From: Flagellimonas marinaquae
GTDB lineage: Bacteria > Bacteroidota > Bacteroidia > Flavobacteriales > Flavobacteriaceae
Length of the DNA stretch: 64,000 nt
Direction of reading: 5' to 3'
Assembly (NCBI RefSeq): GCF_003992675.1
Contig: NZ_RZMZ01000004.1
Span: forward strand, 131,501-195,500
Positions 34,459 to 42,279 of this stretch are shown here, piece by piece. The position numbers were made by a program, and so were the translations under genes. Within the stretch, counting starts at the first letter, position 1. Each line of letters opens with the position of its first letter. The notes under the pieces are model-generated. The model made no database searches, was not told the origin of the DNA, and saw only the letters and a list, made by a program, of their open reading frames with translations.

Positions 34459-34830
34459 TTATGCAATTTTCCTTTCAGAGACCACATTGCTCAAAATAGC
34501 AGCCAAGAACGCTTGGTTTTCCTTTGAAATACTATAAAAGATAGTTTGACCTTCTCTACGGGTGGAAATGACATTTACATCCCTCATCTTACGTAAGTGC
34601 TGGGAAATAGCGGGAACGCTCATTTCCAGAATATCCGCAAAGTCGCAAGGACATAATTCAGTTTCCCGCTGTAACAAAAACAATATCTTAAACCTAACTT
34701 CATTGCCGGCCAGTGCCATAATTTTACTTATGGCTTCAATGGAAGTTGATACAGCGTTCAAATCTTCTTTACAGCGAAGAATTTGAACATGGTCGGCTTC
34801 TGCCCTGATACAACTGGTTTCAAATTTCAT
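34459..34830 (-). CDS. ArsR/SmtB-family metal-responsive repressor
   Basis: 123 residues from the ATG at 34830. The winged helix-turn-helix spans about 35-110: NEVRFKILFLLQRETELCPC, DFADILEMSVPAISQHLRKM, RREGQTIFYSI. The ELCPCD motif in the helix before recognition is the Cys pair used for metal sensing in ArsR/CadC-type proteins. Cys residues in the N-terminal arm (SCIRAE, LRCKED) may complete a thiolate site. It heads the arsR-merTP-zinc-ribbon operon and should repress it through the dyad at 34867-34886. Confidence 0.88.
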   Translation of the reverse strand: MKFETSCIRAEADHVQILRCKEDLNAVSTSIEAISKIMALAGNEVRFKILFLLQRETELCPCDFADILEMSVPAISQHLRKMRDVNVISTRREGQTIFYSISKENQAFLAAILSNVVSERKIA

Positions 34831-34845
34831 ATGTATTCTTTCCGA

Positions 34846-34886
34846 CAAAGTTACATGTATATAATAATTTAAGCAAATACTTAAAT
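34846..34886 (-). promoter_or_regulatory. Promoter and operator of the arsR-merTP operon
   Basis: On the minus strand, TTTG (34874-34877), a 20-nt spacer and TAACTTTG (34846-34853) are a textbook Bacteroidetes promoter, about 16 nt before the ATG. ATTTAAG-N6-CTTAAAT (34867-34886), a perfect 7+7 dyad, covers the -33 box as a repressor site would. Confidence 0.65.
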
Positions 34887-35213
34887 ATGTAATTTCTATC
34901 CACGACCGTTTTTCTTAAGGATGGAATCCAAACGAATGATCTTCTATTGGAGTTTTTGTTCTTTTCCTTAGTATTCTGGTTGGATAAGCTTTTTTGGATT
35001 ATCAATGATCCTTGATTTTAAAGCCTAAGATATATATGCTCAACCCACCACTTGATTCACTTTGCTGGGATAAATCGAAAACATCGGAACAAACTTTTAT
35101 ACTCGGGTCTTTACCCAAGTGGTTCAGATCATATGGTTTTCCACTTTGAATGACACCATGGCCCAACACCCCGACCAATCCTTTGCACCAAGGTAAACGT
35201 CGCATCCTGTCAC

Positions 35214-35325
35214 CGGACAAGGGACGGCATAAAGCCGCCAATCGCTTTTTATTCCGTTTCCTTGCCGCTCCACAGCCTGCCTCCCGTTTGGATTTCCATG
35301 CAAATATTGTTTAACCTTAAATCCA
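35214..35325 (+). promoter_or_regulatory. Shared leader, copy 2 (before DUF932)
   Basis: Bases 35214-35237 equal 2137-2160 and bases 35245-35272 equal 2172-2199. CAAATATTGTTTAA recurs at 35301-35314. It is preceded by about 320 nt without genes between the arsR operator and this point, holding only a small hairpin at 35101-35120. Confidence 0.65.
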
Positions 35326-36168
35326 ATGATTATGTATTTAGACAGATTGCAACAGGACGAGGTCTTCGTACCGACCCAGGTAAGACCGTTAAATGAACTG
35401 ACCCCAATGCCCTCCCGTAAAGGGCTGGAACGCGCCATTGTCAGCAATGGCAAGATTGTCAATATTGTGTCCAAGAGCTATGGGCACATCGCCAACGAGC
35501 TTTTCTTCAAAAAAGCGGAACAGATGCTCATCGATGCGGGTCTTGACTACCACCGCCAGACCATCAACCGCTCGGACCGTACCTTCTGCATGGACTTTAT
35601 CCTTTCCGACAGCTCCCAGTTCTCGGTGGGCAATGGAGAGGATACCATTCTGCCGATGCTGCGGTTTACCAACTCCTACGATGGGAGCGAGCGCACCTCG
35701 GGACATTTTGGGTTCTACCGCCAAGTATGCTCCAATGGCCTGCACGTGGCACAGGCAGAGATTGCCTTTTCCATCAAGCACAGCACCAACGGCGCCCACT
35801 TGATCATGCCCGAGATGGAGGGGCTGTTCAAAAAGTTCATGGACAACGAGTTCTATACCATCTCCGACAGGTTCAGCCAAATGATGGCCGTCGAACTGGT
35901 GGACACCAAGACCTTCGTAAGGGAAGTGCTGGAACGTACCAAACTGTTCCGTTATGAGTGCAGCGACAAGAACGCAAACCCGTCCAAAAAGGCCCGTGAG
36001 GTCATCGACATATTGGACAATGAGGCCGTATTGTTGGGCACTGCCCCAAACCTCTGGTTGGGCTACAATGCCTTCAATGCCGTATTGCACGGTACCCTGA
36101 AACGAAGCTTTTCACGTCAAGAGCGTCTGGACAAACAACTCTTCCAGACCGTCCTTGACATGGCCTAA
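35326..36168 (+). CDS. DUF932 protein (phage/plasmid-like)
   Basis: 280 residues; a second ATG two codons on is equally likely as start. DUF932 covers about 50-275, with GKIVNIVSKSYGHIANELFF, LRFTNSYDGSERTSGHFGFY and CSNGLHVAQAE recognisable. The family is common on phages, plasmids and integrative elements, often single-copy near replication or transfer genes; its function is unknown. Composition is close to the mob genes and unlike the metal block. It follows the shared leader and ends at a strong terminator, so it is a transcription unit by itself. Confidence 0.88.
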   Translation: MIMYLDRLQQDEVFVPTQVRPLNELTPMPSRKGLERAIVSNGKIVNIVSKSYGHIANELFFKKAEQMLIDAGLDYHRQTINRSDRTFCMDFILSDSSQFSVGNGEDTILPMLRFTNSYDGSERTSGHFGFYRQVCSNGLHVAQAEIAFSIKHSTNGAHLIMPEMEGLFKKFMDNEFYTISDRFSQMMAVELVDTKTFVREVLERTKLFRYECSDKNANPSKKAREVIDILDNEAVLLGTAPNLWLGYNAFNAVLHGTLKRSFSRQERLDKQLFQTVLDMA

Positions 36169-36230
36169 GTGTCCCGGTCGGTCATCAAGAGGGCACAACC
36201 CATGAAGGGATCGCCATTGCCAATACATCG

Positions 36231-36263
36231 ACTCCCGGTACCTGAAGTATCGGGAGTTTTTTT
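36231..36263 (+). terminator. Intrinsic terminator of the DUF932 gene
   Basis: ACTCCCGGTAC pairs with GTATCGGGAGT (11 bp, one G-T) around CTGAA, followed by TTTTTTT. Confidence 0.85.
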
Positions 36264-36824
36264 GTTCGGTCATCAAAGCATTTAAATACTATCAGGAATC
36301 GGTCAAACAAGGAAGCCCAACGTCCAGTGCTTTTTCACGTCATCCCCGGCAAACCCTTCTTGGGGCTTTGCTCGTGGATTCCTAAAGCCCTGTCGTTGGT
36401 CTGGTGATTTTAAGGGGTTCATAATAAAAGAAGCCTTTGGTTGTTTTTCGGGGCATCGAAAAACAGGGCAGTGCCCAAGGACTTCCAATCAGGACGCCAT
36501 CCCCTTAGCTCGCTTAACTTTCCGTACGCTCGCACGGGTCTGGGTCGGAAGGAATTCCTAGGGCCCTTATGGAACCCGTCAAGGCCAAGCGGGTTTTGCT
36601 CACAAATAGGGTTTCCACTTCCTAGTTTTTAGCCCTTCGGTAAAAACCACGTCGCAGAGCCTCCCGATTTCCTCCCAAAAGCCTTGACTGAACCCCCTTC
36701 TTTTATTGTGCTGCGCACCCAAGAAGCAAACAAACACCCCTTAAAATCCGCACACAATTGCATGGAGATACGGGGAAATCAGTAACCCGTCTGCCAAGAG
36801 GGCAGGCATTTAAAACCTTTTATT
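36264..36824. other. 560-nt ORF-less region before ssb
   Basis: No reading frame here looks like a protein. A 7-bp hairpin GTTTTTA/TAAAAAC (36625-36647) and CTGCC/GGCAG just before ssb (about 36790-36805) are visible, and the region is rich in CCC/GGG runs. It could hold an origin, oriT or a small RNA. Nothing more specific is supported. Confidence 0.4.
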
Positions 36825-37172
36825 ATGAGCAGTTTAAGAAACAAAGTACAGTTGATCGGTAACGTGGGGCAAGACCCAGTGATCACCAACTTGGAAAATG
36901 ACAAAAAAGTTGCCCGTTTGTCCTTGGCGACCAATGAGCATTACAGGAACAAAAAGGGCGAAAAGGTCACCAATACCGAATGGCACAACGTGACCGCCTG
37001 GGGCAAGACCGCCGACATCATCGAAAAGTTTGTAATCAAGGGAAAGGAACTTGCCATTGAGGGAAAACTGACCTCCCGATCCTATGAGGACAAAGAGGGC
37101 AACAAGCGCCATGTGACCGAAGTGGTAGCGAGTGAGATTTTACTGTTGGGTGGAACCACCAGCGAGGAATAG
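36825..37172 (+). CDS. ssb: Single-stranded DNA-binding protein
   Basis: 115 residues, an OB fold from start to about 105: NKVQLIGNVGQDPVITNL, TNTEWHNVTAWGKTADIIEKF (split TNTEWHNVTAWGKT, ADIIEKF), VIKGKELAIEGKLTSRSY. It is short compared with chromosomal SSB and lacks the acidic C-terminal tip that recruits partners (ends LLLGGTTSEE), as mobile-element SSBs often do. Probably protects single strands during transfer of the element. First of a series of small genes running to radC. Confidence 0.92.
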   Translation: MSSLRNKVQLIGNVGQDPVITNLENDKKVARLSLATNEHYRNKKGEKVTNTEWHNVTAWGKTADIIEKFVIKGKELAIEGKLTSRSYEDKEGNKRHVTEVVASEILLLGGTTSEE

Positions 37173-37242
37173 AGGTTACGGGTGCCCTGTCTTTCTTTGG
37201 ATTGGGCGCCCCATTCCTTTTTTAACCTGTAACAAGAAAAAG

Positions 37243-37692
37243 ATGGAACTCAAAGTCAACGAAATACAGATCAGTTATCGGGAAAAGCTCTCTACCCTCA
37301 AATCCCTGTCGGTGACCAACTCCAAGGAGGTGGCGGAACTGTTGTTCCAAAATTGGGACAATCAGACCATAGGCCTGTACGAAACTTTTAAGATCGTATT
37401 GCTGAACCAGTCCAACAAGGTCAAGGGCATTTATCCGCTCTCCCATGGGGGCATCACGGGAACCTTGGTGGATGTGCGCATCCTGTTTGCCCTAGTACTG
37501 AAAACCCTTTCCGTGGGGGTCATCCTGGCACACAACCATCCCTCTGGGCAGCTCAAGGCAAGTTACCAGGACAAACAATTGACCCAAAAAATCAAAGAGG
37601 CCGCACAGCTTTTTGATGTCAAGGTATTGGACCATATCATTCTGGCACCCGATGGACGGTATTACAGTTTCGCAGATAACGGAATCCTATAA
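37243..37692 (+). CDS. RadC/JAB-domain protein
   Basis: 149 residues from the ATG at 37243. A JAMM metalloprotease-like fold is shown by the metal motif AHNHPSGQLKASYQD (HxHxxxG...D, about 90-106) and the upstream Glu in LYETFKIVLLN. It lacks the N-terminal helix-hairpin-helix of chromosomal RadC, being the short form usual on plasmids and integrative elements. Function is uncertain; in mobile elements it may help with anti-restriction or replication. It lies 70 nt after ssb. Confidence 0.9.
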   Translation: MELKVNEIQISYREKLSTLKSLSVTNSKEVAELLFQNWDNQTIGLYETFKIVLLNQSNKVKGIYPLSHGGITGTLVDVRILFALVLKTLSVGVILAHNHPSGQLKASYQDKQLTQKIKEAAQLFDVKVLDHIILAPDGRYYSFADNGIL

Positions 37693-37703
37693 ATGTTGTA
37701 GAA

Positions 37704-37808
37704 ATGGACGAAAAGACAACAACATCCGAGCCTGAAAATGCAGAAGCATATCAACATGACCCAAGGGACTATCCCGATGGGTTCGATCCGAGCCTTTATG
37801 ATTTGTAA
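37704..37808 (+). CDS. Very small acidic protein
   Basis: 34 residues, MDEKTTTSEPENAEAYQHDP followed by RDYPDGFDPSLYDL. It starts 11 nt after the radC stop, has element-like codon use and is strongly acidic. No family is recognised. It may be a real small protein or a chance frame; its length makes it easy to miss. Confidence 0.45.
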   Translation: MDEKTTTSEPENAEAYQHDPRDYPDGFDPSLYDL

Positions 37809-37833
37809 ACAATGAATTTTTAAACATTGAAAC

Positions 37834-37989
37834 ATGGTCTATTTGAATTTTACAAACCTCGATAGCGAAACCCAGGAACGTTTGCTTTCCAGTTCCAAGG
37901 AAGATGTGGAATATCGTTCCGGGACCGAATTGCGCCAATTTGCAGAAATCCATGATAAGGACTATGAAGCCCTCTTGGGCCTGCCCTGA
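37834..37989 (+). CDS. Small protein ending inside an interspersed repeat
   Basis: 51 residues: MVYLNFTNLDSETQERLLSS, then SKEDVEYRSGTELRQFAEIH, then DKDYEALLGLP. The helix pattern and acidic nature look real. The stop codon TGA is part of the repeat CCCTGAGCGGAGTCGAAGGG (37984-38003), so the original C-terminus may have been longer and cut by the repeat. No family known. It is 25 nt after the preceding small gene and shares its direction. Confidence 0.5.
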   Translation: MVYLNFTNLDSETQERLLSSSKEDVEYRSGTELRQFAEIHDKDYEALLGLP

Positions 37990-38003
37990 GCGGAGTCGAA
38001 GGG
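37984..38003. repeat. Interspersed repeat CCCTGAGCGGAGTCGAAGGG
   Basis: A 20-nt imperfect palindrome of the type scattered through Bacteroidetes genomes. A relative, CCCTGAGCCTGCCGAAGGG, lies at 47041 inside hsdS. Confidence 0.7.
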
Positions 38004-38068
38004 AAGCGATGCGAAATCTATACAATTATGATTTTGTATTTAATATGTGAACCCTAAACACACTATCC

Positions 38069-38097
38069 AAGCCCATCCATTATGATGGGCTTTTTTT
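38069..38097 (+). terminator. Intrinsic terminator after the small-gene cluster
   Basis: AAGCCCATC pairs with GATGGGCTT around CATTAT, followed by TTTTTT. It ends the ssb-radC unit before leader copy 3. Confidence 0.85.
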
Positions 38098-38242
38098 ATG
38101 GGTTCATGGTTTGTTTTTAGGTGGGTCGAACACCCAAAAACCAATTAGGGAAATTCTTGTTTGTAAAGTACTGGGCAACCTCAAAGAATACCTATCCCTT
38201 ATTTGACCGCAAGTTCGCCCTTCAAAAATGTTCCCATCAAAA

Positions 38243-38355
38243 GACTACGGCATAAACCGTTCGTACCTCACTATTTATTCCGTTTCCTTTTGAGCCGAAA
38301 TTTTTGGGAAGTGCGGGGATGCCATCAAATAATTGATAACTTAAAATCATGTATT
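38243..38355 (+). promoter_or_regulatory. Shared leader, copy 3 (diverged)
   Basis: GACTACGGCATAAACCGT (38243-38260) keeps the hairpin of copies 1 and 2 with changed bases, and TTTATTCCGTTTCCTT is conserved near 38274-38289. AT-rich sequence and ATG follow as in the other copies. Confidence 0.5.
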
Positions 38356-38535
38356 ATGAAAGCAATTGTAAAAAAGTCGTTGGAGATCCCGGCAAAGAAA
38401 CACCCAAAGAAAAGCGTTGTCAAAAAGACAGCTGATGCCACGGTGGACAAAACCTACTCCCTGGTGGTCAATCTCTGGATATTCCGGTATGAATATTACA
38501 GGGAACAGACCGACACCGTCCCATCGGAGGACTGA
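38356..38535 (+). CDS. Small basic protein (59 aa)
   Basis: From the ATG at 38356: a Lys-rich N-terminus (MKAIVKKSLEIPAKKHPKKS, VVKKTADATVDK) and the short end TYSLVVNLWIFRYEYYREQT. It follows leader copy 3 and stops 8 nt before a terminator stem, so it forms a monocistronic unit. The longer reading from 38203 is leader sequence and is rejected. No family recognised; a DNA-binding or regulatory peptide is possible. Confidence 0.6.
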   Translation: MKAIVKKSLEIPAKKHPKKSVVKKTADATVDKTYSLVVNLWIFRYEYYREQTDTVPSED

Positions 38536-38543
38536 CTGGAACA

Positions 38544-38570
38544 AGGCCCTTGAAAAAGGGTCTTTTTTTT
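38544..38570 (+). terminator. Intrinsic terminator
   Basis: AGGCCC pairs with GGGTCT around a short loop, followed by nine T residues. Confidence 0.75.
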
Positions 38571-39007
38571 TGGCGTTCCGGGGGAACACCTGACGTTGTG
38601 GAAACCCAGAAATGCCCGTTCCATATATTCCGTGGGCAAATGATGCCATTTGCCCACAGAACGCATTTTTGTACCCCGGGGAATGTGGGTATATTTAAGA
38701 TGCTGCACCGCAGCACAGTTTGCACGGCATCCCAACCTGATTTGACTTTCCCAAAGTCCGTGCTCCATAAGGTATAATATGATAAGGGACGGCGGTCTTT
38801 TCAAGACGGCTTGTGCGATGCTTTTTTGGGCCGCTGCACAAAAAGGAGGAGCAAGAGGGTAGCACGCTCGCGCGTCCTTCCGATCATAGTTGCTGCGCAA
38901 GACCCCTGTTTATGGGGGTTTGTGATATTTTAAAAAATAGGGTCCTTGGCGTTTTTAGCGTAAAAATCCGCTGGGGCCAATAAAACCAAGGAATTTTTAA
39001 GCTAAAA
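38571..39007. other. ORF-less region before the mob genes, oriT candidate
   Basis: 437 nt without a convincing gene. Inverted repeats: TGCTG-CACCG-CAGCA (about 38700-38714), GTCTT-TTC-AAGAC (about 38793-38805) and ACCCC-N8-GGGGT (about 38899-38916). AAGGGACGGC near 38782 echoes the shared leaders. Transfer origins commonly lie just before mob genes, but no nick site is identified. Confidence 0.4.
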
Positions 39008-39592
39008 ATGGATAGAGGATACGAAAAGGAAGCGTTTCGGACCGTGTGCATCAAAATATCGGTGCTCGCCAAATTCAAGGGCTTTTCCAAGCGGCAAGGG
39101 AAATCCCATTCCATGACGCTATTGGCCATGGTGGAGTTTTTTGAGCACAACGGGATCTCCCCGGACGAACGGATGCACGAGACGATCGCCAGCCTCAAAT
39201 ACCTGATCAAACGCCGCTTCAATGCCATGGTCGCCATTATGCGCAGCATTGAAAAGGAACAGACCCTGCCCACCGTTAGCATGATCCAGGCCCTCTTTGA
39301 ACAGGAGCTGGCATCCGATGATGAGGAATGGGACAGCGATTTTGATTTTATCGAACAGCAATTGACCGAGGCCAAGCCATCCAAGGAGATGGAATCTTTT
39401 GATGTGGAGGTCACCGTGCCCAAGATCCGTTATGACCGTTTGGAAGAACAAATGGAGGAGCTCAAGGAGGATTTTACCTATGTGCTGGACCATGTGAGCG
39501 TATACCACAACCGCTTTGGGAAGGACCACCTCAAATTGGACCTCAATCCCGAGGCCATTGAAAAATACCGTACAAAACTTAAAAAGAAGTAA
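39008..39592 (+). CDS. BfmA/BtgA-type mobilisation accessory protein
   Basis: 194 residues. An N-terminal ribbon-helix-helix-like segment (about 10-50: FRTVCIKISVLAKFKGFSKR, HSMTLLAMVEFFEHNGI) is followed by helical and acidic regions (about 85-150) and a coiled coil with DRLEEQMEELKEDFTYVLDH. It matches the BfmA/BtgA family, which binds oriT and works with the MobB relaxase in Bacteroides mobilisable elements. The relaxase gene follows after 2 nt. Confidence 0.88.
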   Translation: MDRGYEKEAFRTVCIKISVLAKFKGFSKRQGKSHSMTLLAMVEFFEHNGISPDERMHETIASLKYLIKRRFNAMVAIMRSIEKEQTLPTVSMIQALFEQELASDDEEWDSDFDFIEQQLTEAKPSKEMESFDVEVTVPKIRYDRLEEQMEELKEDFTYVLDHVSVYHNRFGKDHLKLDLNPEAIEKYRTKLKKK

Positions 39593-39594
39593 TT

Positions 39595-40614
39595 ATGTAC
39601 ATCGCCATCACACGCCAACAACTGGGGGACAATTTTAAGGGGAGTGCCCGGGATTTTGTCAACTATCTGGAAAAGGAGAACGAAGGGAGGGAACCGGAAC
39701 TACAGGAAGGGTATTTCAATCAGGAAGAGAACAACATCGATGCGGAGCGGGTCATTGCCGAGATCGACGCCAATACGGCCAAGCTCAAGAAACGGGAGCC
39801 CAAATTCTATTCCCTGGTGGTGAGCCCTTCCCAAAGGGAACTCCAGCATATCGGAAACGACCCCGAGAAACTGAGGCAATATACCCGGCAGGTTATGAAT
39901 ACCTATGCGGCCTCCTTTTATCGGGACCGTGAAGTGACCGTCAAGGACATCCTCTATTTTGCCAAACTGGAACGGGAACGCACCTATTCCGAAAAGGATC
40001 GCGAGGTCAAGGAAAACCAGGCCCATGCCAGCAAGATATTGGAACTGCAACACCGGGTCAGGGCCATTAAGGAAGGGCGGGAGCAAGGGGAAATTGCCAA
40101 GCTCCGGGAAAAGATAAATGTACTGGAAGGAGAGGCCCCACACCAATTGAACGGGAAGCGCATCGTACCCGGTATGGCCAAGGAAGGCTACCAGAGCCAT
40201 ATCCATATCATCGTGAGCCGAATGGATAGGACCAATACCCATAGCCTTTCCCCGGGGTCCAAGTTCCGAACTTCCGAGACCACGCTCCATGGGCAGACCG
40301 TCAAACAGGGCTTTGATCGGGACAAGTTCTATCGGGCAGCGGAAAAGACCTTTGACCAACAATTCAATTACCGAAGGAACTTTGTGGAGACCTACCATGC
40401 CCGTAACCTCTTGGACAAGGATCCCGAACGCTTCTTTTCCGCATTATTGGGATTGCCGACGAATGAACGGCAGGCGGCCAAGCAATTGTTGTTCAAGGCG
40501 GGCATCAAGGTGCCGACCATCCCTACCAACAAGGCGCAATTGGCCTATAAGGCGATGATGCAGCTCAAAAAAGGGATTGGAAAGGCCTTGGAATCGGGAT
40601 CGATTGGAATTTAA
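39595..40614 (+). CDS. mobB: MobB-type relaxase
   Basis: 339 residues. Relaxase features: N-terminal MYIAITRQQLGDN with FVNYLEKEN, a central coiled coil (about 140-185) and the metal-binding triad region GYQSHIHIIVSRMDRTN (about 198-214; HxH plus following basic residues). FRTSETTLHGQTVKQGFDRD and a C-terminal part follow. It resembles the MobB proteins that nick oriT in Bacteroidetes elements. Candidate catalytic tyrosines are in the first 30 and around 260-275 residues; which is used cannot be told. It is followed 11 nt later by the coupling protein. Confidence 0.88.
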   Translation: MYIAITRQQLGDNFKGSARDFVNYLEKENEGREPELQEGYFNQEENNIDAERVIAEIDANTAKLKKREPKFYSLVVSPSQRELQHIGNDPEKLRQYTRQVMNTYAASFYRDREVTVKDILYFAKLERERTYSEKDREVKENQAHASKILELQHRVRAIKEGREQGEIAKLREKINVLEGEAPHQLNGKRIVPGMAKEGYQSHIHIIVSRMDRTNTHSLSPGSKFRTSETTLHGQTVKQGFDRDKFYRAAEKTFDQQFNYRRNFVETYHARNLLDKDPERFFSALLGLPTNERQAAKQLLFKAGIKVPTIPTNKAQLAYKAMMQLKKGIGKALESGSIGI

Positions 40615-40625
40615 ATATATGGGTT

Positions 40626-42221
40626 ATGGATAGTTTAGGATGGATTGAAATTGGAATTGGTTTGTTGATTGGGGGCTTAATCTCTTTTGTGGCCAATCGT
40701 TACCTCAAGTATGGCTTTCTGTATTATCTCGGTATCCTGCTTATGGTGGCAATTGCCATTGGAGGGATATTCGGCTGGGACCTACTTTTGAAGCAGTCGA
40801 TGGGCCTATGGCTCCCCTTGTTTTTTCTGCATACCGTCATCTATGGGCTGGTGGATTATCATAAGGATACGAGTAAACCTTCAAAGGTGTTCGAGGTCAA
40901 ATTAAAGGTCAAGGGCAGGTCCCTGGTCCTAGGGAACATCCGCAGGGGGGTATCCGTGATGGCCTCCGCAGGGAGCGGGAAGACCGAAAGTGTCATCTAT
41001 GGCTTCTTGGAGCATTTTAAGCAGCAGCGGTTTTCCGGGGTCATCCACGATTACAAGGATTTTGAGATCACGGAAATGGCCTGTCCCCTTTGGAAAGATC
41101 AAAAGGTACCCTTCCATATCGTGTCCTTTGGGCCGATCTACCATCGGGTGAATCCCATTGCACCCCGTTACCTGCCCGATGAGGAGAGTGTCCACGAGGT
41201 GTCCCGGGTATTGTTGGAAAACCTGATGGAACATCGAGATTCGGATGAGAACAGTACCTCCCGTTTTTTTAAGGATGCTGCTGAGGGCTTGATCAGCGGA
41301 CTGATCTGGCGGCTCAAGACCGATTATCCCGATTTTTGTACCCTGCCCCATGTGATGGCCCTCTACCAGCAGTTGGGCACCAAGAGCCTGATCAAGTTTC
41401 TGAAGGGGAACCTTACCTCACGTGCCATGGCCGATGCCTTTATCAGTGGGGTGGGGTCGGAACGGCAGACCGCTGGGGTGATGAGTACCTTGGCCAATGC
41501 CATCAAAAAGATCAGTACCCGAAAGGTTTTTATGGTATTGTCCGCCGATGAGATTCCGCTGGACATCAATAATGCCGAAAACCCCTCGGTTATTGCCTTG
41601 GTAAACAATCCCCAGAAAGATGCTTCCCTGTCCCCGGTGATCGCCACCATTATGCATACCATTTCCAAACAGATGAGCCAACGCAACCGAAAGCCCTCCT
41701 TTATGCTGTTGGAAGAGGCCTCCACCTTACGCTTGTTGAATATGCACCGCATCCCGGCCACGCTGCGGAGCTACGATATTGTGAGCGTATATGTGCTACA
41801 GGATAAGGTTCAGAACGATATGATGTACGGGGAAAAGGCCAGTAAGGCCATTTTGTCCAATCTGTCCTATCAGTTCTTTGGGAAGGTGAACGATCCGGAT
41901 ACGGCCCGCTATTATGAGCGGTTCTTTGAACTGGTCAAGATGCCGACACGGAGTGTGAGCAAGAGTTCAGGCTTGAGTTTGGAGCGACGGATTACGGAAG
42001 GGGAAAAAGAAGTATCCAAACGCAGGGCAGAGGTGTTTTTTCGGTTGAAGCAGGGGGAGTTTGTGGTGTTTGCGGATGGGAAGGATCGAAAGGTGCAGTT
42101 CCACAGGCCTGAAATTCCAAAAGGCTTGCCCAAGCCCCTTGAAATCAAGGAGGGGGATTTGGAGCGGCATTATTTAAAAGTCCATCGGGAGGTCAGGTCG
42201 ATATTTGAACCCGATAAGTAA
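40626..42221 (+). CDS. VirD4/TraG-like type IV coupling protein (MobC-type)
   Basis: 531 residues. Two or three membrane helices (about 8-25, 32-50, 60-75), then a cytosolic ATPase with Walker A ASAGSGKT (113-120), Walker B FMLLEEAS (about 362) and DYKDFEITEM. The C-terminus interacts with substrate in this family. Role: connect the MobB-DNA complex to a mating channel. No other conjugation genes are in the window, so transfer would need the channel of another element. It ends the mobilisation operon BfmA-MobB-MobC. Confidence 0.9.
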   Translation: MDSLGWIEIGIGLLIGGLISFVANRYLKYGFLYYLGILLMVAIAIGGIFGWDLLLKQSMGLWLPLFFLHTVIYGLVDYHKDTSKPSKVFEVKLKVKGRSLVLGNIRRGVSVMASAGSGKTESVIYGFLEHFKQQRFSGVIHDYKDFEITEMACPLWKDQKVPFHIVSFGPIYHRVNPIAPRYLPDEESVHEVSRVLLENLMEHRDSDENSTSRFFKDAAEGLISGLIWRLKTDYPDFCTLPHVMALYQQLGTKSLIKFLKGNLTSRAMADAFISGVGSERQTAGVMSTLANAIKKISTRKVFMVLSADEIPLDINNAENPSVIALVNNPQKDASLSPVIATIMHTISKQMSQRNRKPSFMLLEEASTLRLLNMHRIPATLRSYDIVSVYVLQDKVQNDMMYGEKASKAILSNLSYQFFGKVNDPDTARYYERFFELVKMPTRSVSKSSGLSLERRITEGEKEVSKRRAEVFFRLKQGEFVVFADGKDRKVQFHRPEIPKGLPKPLEIKEGDLERHYLKVHREVRSIFEPDK

Positions 42222-42279
42222 TGGTCAGGAAACAGAATGCTATCTGATGGTGAGAGTAGGTGTTATATTAGCGGGTTCA

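Noticed and set aside
35167-35175. CACCCCGAC, equal to the end of tRNA-Pro, as possible attR
   Set aside because: Only nine bases match and the flanks differ; mobile-element genes continue beyond it.
35389-36090. A 233-residue frame antisense to the DUF932 gene, and similar long antisense frames in the mob, SusC and SusD genes
   Set aside because: Shadow frames of GC-rich genes; the sense proteins match known families.
38496-38900. A 134-residue minus-strand frame across the candidate oriT
   Set aside because: It covers a terminator and inverted repeats and its sequence is Cys/Pro-rich without domain pattern; treated as chance.
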